From the NCBI GenBank assembly GCA_905221605.1, contig CAJNDS010002526.1, positions 124,001 through 188,000 of the forward strand: a DNA stretch of 64,000 bases. Direction: 5' to 3'. Of the stretch, positions 59,175-64,000 are shown in pieces. The position numbers and the translations under genes are program-made. Origin of the DNA: Symbiodinium natans (lineage: Eukaryota; Sar; Dinophyceae; Suessiales; Symbiodiniaceae). Every line of letters starts with the position of its first letter. Within the stretch, counting starts at the first letter, position 1. The notes under the pieces are model-generated. The model did no database searches. It was not told the origin of the DNA and saw only the letters and a program-made list of their open reading frames with translations.

Positions 59175-59436
59175 AATAAGGGTTGGGTTTAGGGTTTAGG
59201 GTTCCGGGTTTATGGTTTGGGGTTTAGGGTTGAGGGTTAGGTTAGGGTTGAGGGCTTAGGGCTCAAGGTTCACGGTGGGTTTTTTTTGTGTTTAGGGCTC
59301 AAGGTTCTCGGTTCAAGGTTGAGGGTTGAGACGGTTCGGCTTGGACTGATCGTAAAGTCGAGGGGTAGGGGGGGGTTGGGGGGGGGTGAGGGTTGGGGTT
59401 TAGGGTTTAGGGTTTAGGGTTTAGGGTTTAGGGGTT
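59175..59436. repeat. Interstitial TTTAGGG (plant-type telomere) repeats
   Basis: Degenerate GGGTTTAGGG units fill the block (GGTTCCGGG, GGTTTATGG, GGGTTGAGG variants). A clean run of about five TTTAGGG copies lies at 59396-59431. All are in the same orientation. Confidence 0.92.
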
Positions 59437-61176
59437 TGGATTAAGGTTCAAGCTTAGACTCTTCGGCTCGTGTCACTTAATGCATCTCCGGCCGTGCTCA
59501 CTCACACCAGGTGAGCATCGGGCCCACCTAGCGGGGGGGGTAGAGTGGGGCGGGGTGGGTAGGGGGGGGTAGGGGGGGGAGGGGCTGGGACGGGCTTCAA
59601 CTGCCTCTGGTCCTGGCGAACCGTCTGCTTGCGGACCCCGGTTTCCTCGGGGGGGGTACCATTTGAGGCAAAAAAGGGGTCCGAAAATTGGCTTTGGGTG
59701 TGCGGGGGTGCCTGTTCTCACAACCTATACACCTCCGGCCCCGGCAGATTTGTGTTGTTAGAGATGATCTGAAAGCTGTGAGAGCTTAGATTGGCTGAGC
59801 ATCAGCTTTCGAGGCGAAATAGAGCCGGTCTCGCATGTCGAGACCAAGGCCCGGCGCAGCTGTCTTGCGGGGTTACGAAGTAGGATGTTGGCGTGCCGTG
59901 CCCTGCAAGATGCACGGCCAGAGATTTGCTCGTTGTTGATTCATGTATTGCCACAAAAACTCAAATGTGAGTGCAGTCATAGGTTCATGCAGTTTCACGT
60001 TTCACGCATCAGGTGTAAGGGTTGGAGTACGTGGGTTGGGGCAGGGCCAAACGAGGGGCACTCTCTTCCAATTACTGGACAGTGCTGAGTGATACGTGTG
60101 GCCCGCAGAATGGCTATGACACACCGGTCGTGGAGTATGTTCCCAAGGACGGCTGCAGAAGTGTGAATGGTGGAAAGCCGTGGTGGGCATAACATGAGTG
60201 CACAACTGCGGCGGTGCCTCTGCTAGGATGAGACCTGCGTGCGCTTCATTCTGGGACATGGCCTCCAAGACGTGTTGGAGAAGTCTGTGTCTAAGCAAGG
60301 AGACATCTTTGGCATTCTTGTTCCGAGCCAACTCAGCTCTGATTCTCCTTGAGAACACGAAAGGGTCTGAATTTTCAGAAGGAGCTGGGAGGGGGGCCAA
60401 TTCATGTTAAAGGTGACGGACCTTTCGGCAACGCCCCGAAAAACTCACCGTCGTTCTTGATTACGCCGGCAAGCTTATCTTTAAAGGGACAATGTACAAG
60501 AATTGGCTTGACAGCAGCCATGATGCATGTGCTGAAACCTTTGCGTCGAACGAGACGCGTTCACCGCCCAGGTCACAGTCCATTGTGAAACTCCTGCAAG
60601 CAACAAGGAACGACTTCGCGGTCTGGTGCTCAACGAGCGAAAGCCAAGCCCACCGTCACCAAGAAGGAAACGTAGAAGTAAGTCCAGCAGTCAAGTCGCA
60701 TCCCGTCAACTGAGGCGCCAAACGCACAAAAGGACATGCGTGAGCGCCCAAGACAGACTTCGGTTCCAGCTAAGACAGGTTGAACGAGCATGATATTTGA
60801 CTATAGCTATACTTCGTACCTGTATATACTCCATTTATCTGTCTGTCTGTCTATCTTTGTATCCATATACATACATAGAGACGGCATGCTTATGTATAGT
60901 TATTTTTAAGCGTGTCGTGTATATATATATATATATATATGTGTACGTGTATCTTTATATGTAAAAATTACCGTCGTAGGCTTGGTCTCTGCATGCAAAA
61001 GCTGTGTATTTCACGCAGGTTTGTGCAGTTATTGTTTGTGCAGAGCGTGCCGGTGTAAGCTTAAAACCCTCTGTGAGAACGCACGGTGCACGATGGCTCC
61101 ATACTCCATGAGATTTCACTAGCGGCCGCCATTCCACTGGGACCACGGTGCCGTGAAGTCTGAGTTGCTCAGCAAG
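59437..61176. other. No gene recognised; G-rich and TA-rich stretches
   Basis: A G-run segment lies at 59530-59660, CTGTCTGT/CTATC words at 60838-60860 and TATATATA at 60918-60941. Small frames at 60002-60400 (minus) and 60349-60588 (+) have no recognised domain. Confidence 0.35.
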
Positions 61177-61422
61177 GTCGCTGTGGTGGCCGTGTGGCCG
61201 CACGGTCCATCGACCGCCGCCGTCGAGCCCATATGTGTCTCGAGCCTAGGCCCGTGCCGCAGCGGCAGCATGAGGACCACTTCCTTCTCGACCCATCCAG
61301 TGAGACCTGATCCGGCCAAGTCCCCCCATTGCGCTTCGGAGACTGGGATTCATCTTATCGCTAGTCTGTGGATCGATAGCAGAGGCGCCAGCCTGGCAGC
61401 AACATTCGGTTTCCTGGGGCTG
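61177..61422 (+). CDS. Candidate exon
   Basis: After acceptor AGCAAG, 82 codons run to GT at 61423. They read VAVVAVWPHGPSTAAVEP, then GIHLIASLWIDSRGASLAA. The minus strand is also open across the left part. No family was recognised and no partner exon joined. Confidence 0.33.
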
Positions 61423-62254
61423 GTCAGTGTACGTTTGGTGCCGAACTGGTGGTCTTGGGCGCAACGTCTGGATTGCTCATCGCATCATCTCTTTGCCAAG
61501 CACCTCCTAATGTTCCCGCACTCGTGACAAGTCCTGGTTCCGGTTTTTGTGCTTGGTTTCATTCCGTTGCCTTGCGCCGCCCTCAGAGTGCTCCGGCGGG
61601 CACCTTTTGACTGTGGCTTCCCGCGATGGCTCTTCACAGCTCGAGTGTCAGTTGCTGTGCTGCTTGTTGTGTTATGTTGCCGTGGACCAGGCAAGTGTGC
61701 TGCTTTCACTCTACAAGTAGTTCATATCTTCTTGTGGCATGTGTGCTGGGGAGGCTGCAGGAGGATGTATGCCGTCGATTCCAGTACATTCCAGTACTAG
61801 ATTTGTGCTGGAATTCAATATAAATGCAGCCCGGCTCCAGTTCCTTTTTCTATTGTCAGGAGCTTACGGATGACACGGGCGTTCGAAAGCTCACCGTCTT
61901 TATTCAATAGGCGAACGCAGGCACGATATGACAGGCACAAATTAAAGAGGTTTTCGCTGCATCTTTTCCATCACTCATTTCGTACATCCAGACCATCCCA
62001 ATAATCGGTTTTCGAGAGCTTACTAACCGACCGGTTTGGTTCAGCGGCGTCGGACGACCACCCTGCTGCTTCGGAACTGACCCGGTTGTGCTTGCCGCGC
62101 GCTACAGCGGGGTGTGTCTAGCATTCGTAGCCCAAATCTCAAGTTCGGTTCAACAGACTCCGCCTTCGAGGATATGCATCCTTTTTGTTGCTACCGCTGA
62201 TCCTGGTTGCCTACTTGGGCGCGCCGTGGACCCCAGGGTTGTTTGACTTGCCAG

Positions 62255-62465
62255 GTGCAAGAAGACAATGGAGGGGTTGTTTGCCCGTCACTTTCCCAAG
62301 GTCGGCCATCGCTCGCTGGTATGCGACATTCCAGCACAAGGCAGCAAGGTGCTCGGAGTGCAACTGTCAACATCATGTGAAGGAGATGAGGATGCCATGA
62401 CACCTCTCGGAACACATAGTCTGTACATCAACCAGAGCTTTCTCTCTTATGCCAGAACTCTTTGA
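62255..62465 (+). CDS. Unknown protein, last two exons
   Basis: Exon 62255-62300 (acceptor TTGCCAG) reads KKTMEGLFARHFPK before GTCGGC. It joins in phase to exon 62349-62465 (acceptor CAGCAAG), which reads VLGVQLSTSCEGDEDAM, then LYINQSFLSYARTL, and stops at TGA. The intron is 48 bases. The unspliced frame is also open throughout, so the intron could instead be retained coding sequence. Confidence 0.4.
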
Positions 62466-63483
62466 GGCTCGTGTCATGGGCAAAAAGAAAAAGATGCATC
62501 GCCGTCCTGTGTTCGCTCGTTGGCGATCGTGGGTGGCAGCGACCTTTCCACTTGCTGGTCTTTTCATTGTCTCACCAACCAGGATAAAAGTCACAAAGAC
62601 TCTGGTGGAGAAGCCTGCGAGAAGAGCTTCAAGCGTGGACCGCTTTGCTGAGCCCTCACAGAAATCATCAGTAACCCTGCTGGGAGTGTCAGCGAACATG
62701 GGCCTGGGTAATGTAGATTCAATGTAGATGTATAGTAAGCAGATGTGAAGTGTTTCAAGGCGGCTCAGCTCACGGAGGTGGAGTTGGCAGAGGTGTGACC
62801 GGTTTACGGAGCTTAAGCAGCCTCAGAACAGCACAGAACAGCAAATGTAAAAGAACAGGCAGTTGAACACGCAGAGAAAGGGCAGAACATCAGCAGAGCT
62901 TCATCATCCTGGCAGGTCTCCAACTTGAGGCCTTTGATCAAGCTCGGTGCTCCCATGACAGTGCGAGCTCGCCTAAAGGGCGGCTGCTTGCGTGGCCACC
63001 TCAGTAGGCCCATTGTAGGCTCTCTGCTGTGGCACCTCAGCCCCAAAAGGCCCCGGGCCCCAGTGCTTCAGGTCAAAACCTGCAGCAGGGTGCCGGAGCC
63101 TTGGGGTAACAGGAAATCTTCCGTTAAATGTCACCCTGGTCACCCTTGCATCCTGTCAGGTGGCAGACGGCCATGGGACTCCCTTCGACCCAAATGCGTT
63201 GGGCGCCCGTATTCCATAGTAAAGTGTTACTAAAGCATAAGAAGTTTTAGGATGAGATCTGTACACAAGGCGGTGGGGGAGGGGATGTGAACTCACATCG
63301 CTCTGTGAAAATTCACATCGATCGGCGCCCACAATGGGGTCCAGCACGATTAAGTGTCCACAAAGGGGTCTTGTGCGTCGAGGGGTTGTCTGGGATGACT
63401 GGAATGGACCCAAGCTGCGGTTTCCATCAGCGCCCGTATTGGGTCTTGCATTGGGGAGGAGGGGCAGTCTCATCGCAAGACAA

Positions 63484-63739
63484 CTTGCTGCCTTTCGTAG
63501 GAGCAGGAACTCGTACTGCTTTGAGGTATTGGACATTCGAGCCTACAACAGGGTGCGAAGAGGGCGCTGACATGATGATGGAGGCCAGCAGAGCATCACA
63601 GGGTGTAGCAGCCGATGACGCTTGGCGCATGTGCTTTTTGCCACATGCGCTTTCGTCTTCATCTCGAGAGGCCAAGCAAACCGTCCACATCAAGAATTTT
63701 AAAGGGGATCTGCTGTGTCTTCGCCTGAGAACCCTCTAA
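63484..63739 (+). CDS. Candidate terminal exon
   Basis: The frame reads ALRYWTFEPTTGCEEGADMM, then EASRASQGVAADDAWRM, then AKQTVHIKNFKGDL, and stops at TAA. A possible internal intron starts at about GTGTAG (63604). No family was recognised. Confidence 0.28.
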
Positions 63740-64000
63740 GTGCGAACTGTCTGAAGGCGAGCCATGCTGATGTGTTTTTGAAGCCCAGGCATCAGCGACG
63801 ATGGTGAGACACACTTCTTGCCTCCAGCAGAGGCTGTTGTGCAGAACCCCCCCCCCCCCTCCCCCCCGATTGTAGTCTCTTCAGGGTCCTACAACTATTT
63901 TCCTGAGTAAGCATGTAGCAGGCAGCAGCAGGGACTTGCAGAAGAGCTGCAGAGTTCATTGTCTCTTCCATGTCTGGTGCCGAGGACCCAGTGCAGATTA
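63740..64000. other. No gene recognised
   Basis: Right edge; contains a C run with one T interruption (63847-63868). Confidence 0.4.

Overview
The window looks like nuclear DNA of a dinoflagellate, most like a Symbiodiniaceae-type genome; the genus cannot be fixed from sequence alone. Base composition is roughly balanced. Coding sequence is cut into many short exons. In the one gene modelled almost completely (PIG-A, 20746-26238), 12 of 19 introns begin with GC rather than GT and all end in AG. The recognised genes all read on the + strand. TTTAGGG (plant-type) repeats occur internally, and microsatellites, minisatellites and purine tracts are dense. One degenerate copy of the dinoflagellate spliced-leader sequence may be present.

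Layout. 0-5.4 kb: a long CAG/GGC repeat, then a three-exon C3HC4 RING finger (1856-2973). 5.4-12.4 kb: helical-repeat-like exons, probably an organelle RNA-binding type protein, with the best-joined part at 9906-12411. 12.4-20.4 kb: sparse, with a Cys/His-rich exon (15969-16085), a phase-consistent gene end at 18301-19092, and another at 20046-20428. 20.7-26.2 kb: the anchor gene, PIG-A, catalytic subunit of the first step of GPI-anchor synthesis. 26.4-31.7 kb: three more + strand genes of unknown function, the first starting about 150 bases after PIG-A. 34-39 kb: a terminal exon, a run of small acidic exons, and a large uninterrupted last exon of a leucine-rich-repeat protein with RGG, RS/Pro-rich, acidic and basic tails (37348-38782). 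39.8-44.1 kb: several small candidate genes.

44.2-50.95 kb is an A/T-rich minisatellite, a cluster of GC-rich hairpins, then nearly 6 kb of very G-rich satellite. The satellite is organised as about two copies of a 2.7-2.8 kb higher-order repeat, and ends in another GC-rich hairpin. A small nine-exon gene (50974-52510) starts about 100 bases beyond it. The rest (53.6-63.7 kb) holds short candidate genes, a 26-base minisatellite and a TTTAGGG tract.

Genes with no recognised family rest on reading-frame and splice-phase consistency, not homology. The genes do not form an evident pathway; their common feature is co-orientation. Six-frame ORFs inside the satellite and microsatellites are not genes.
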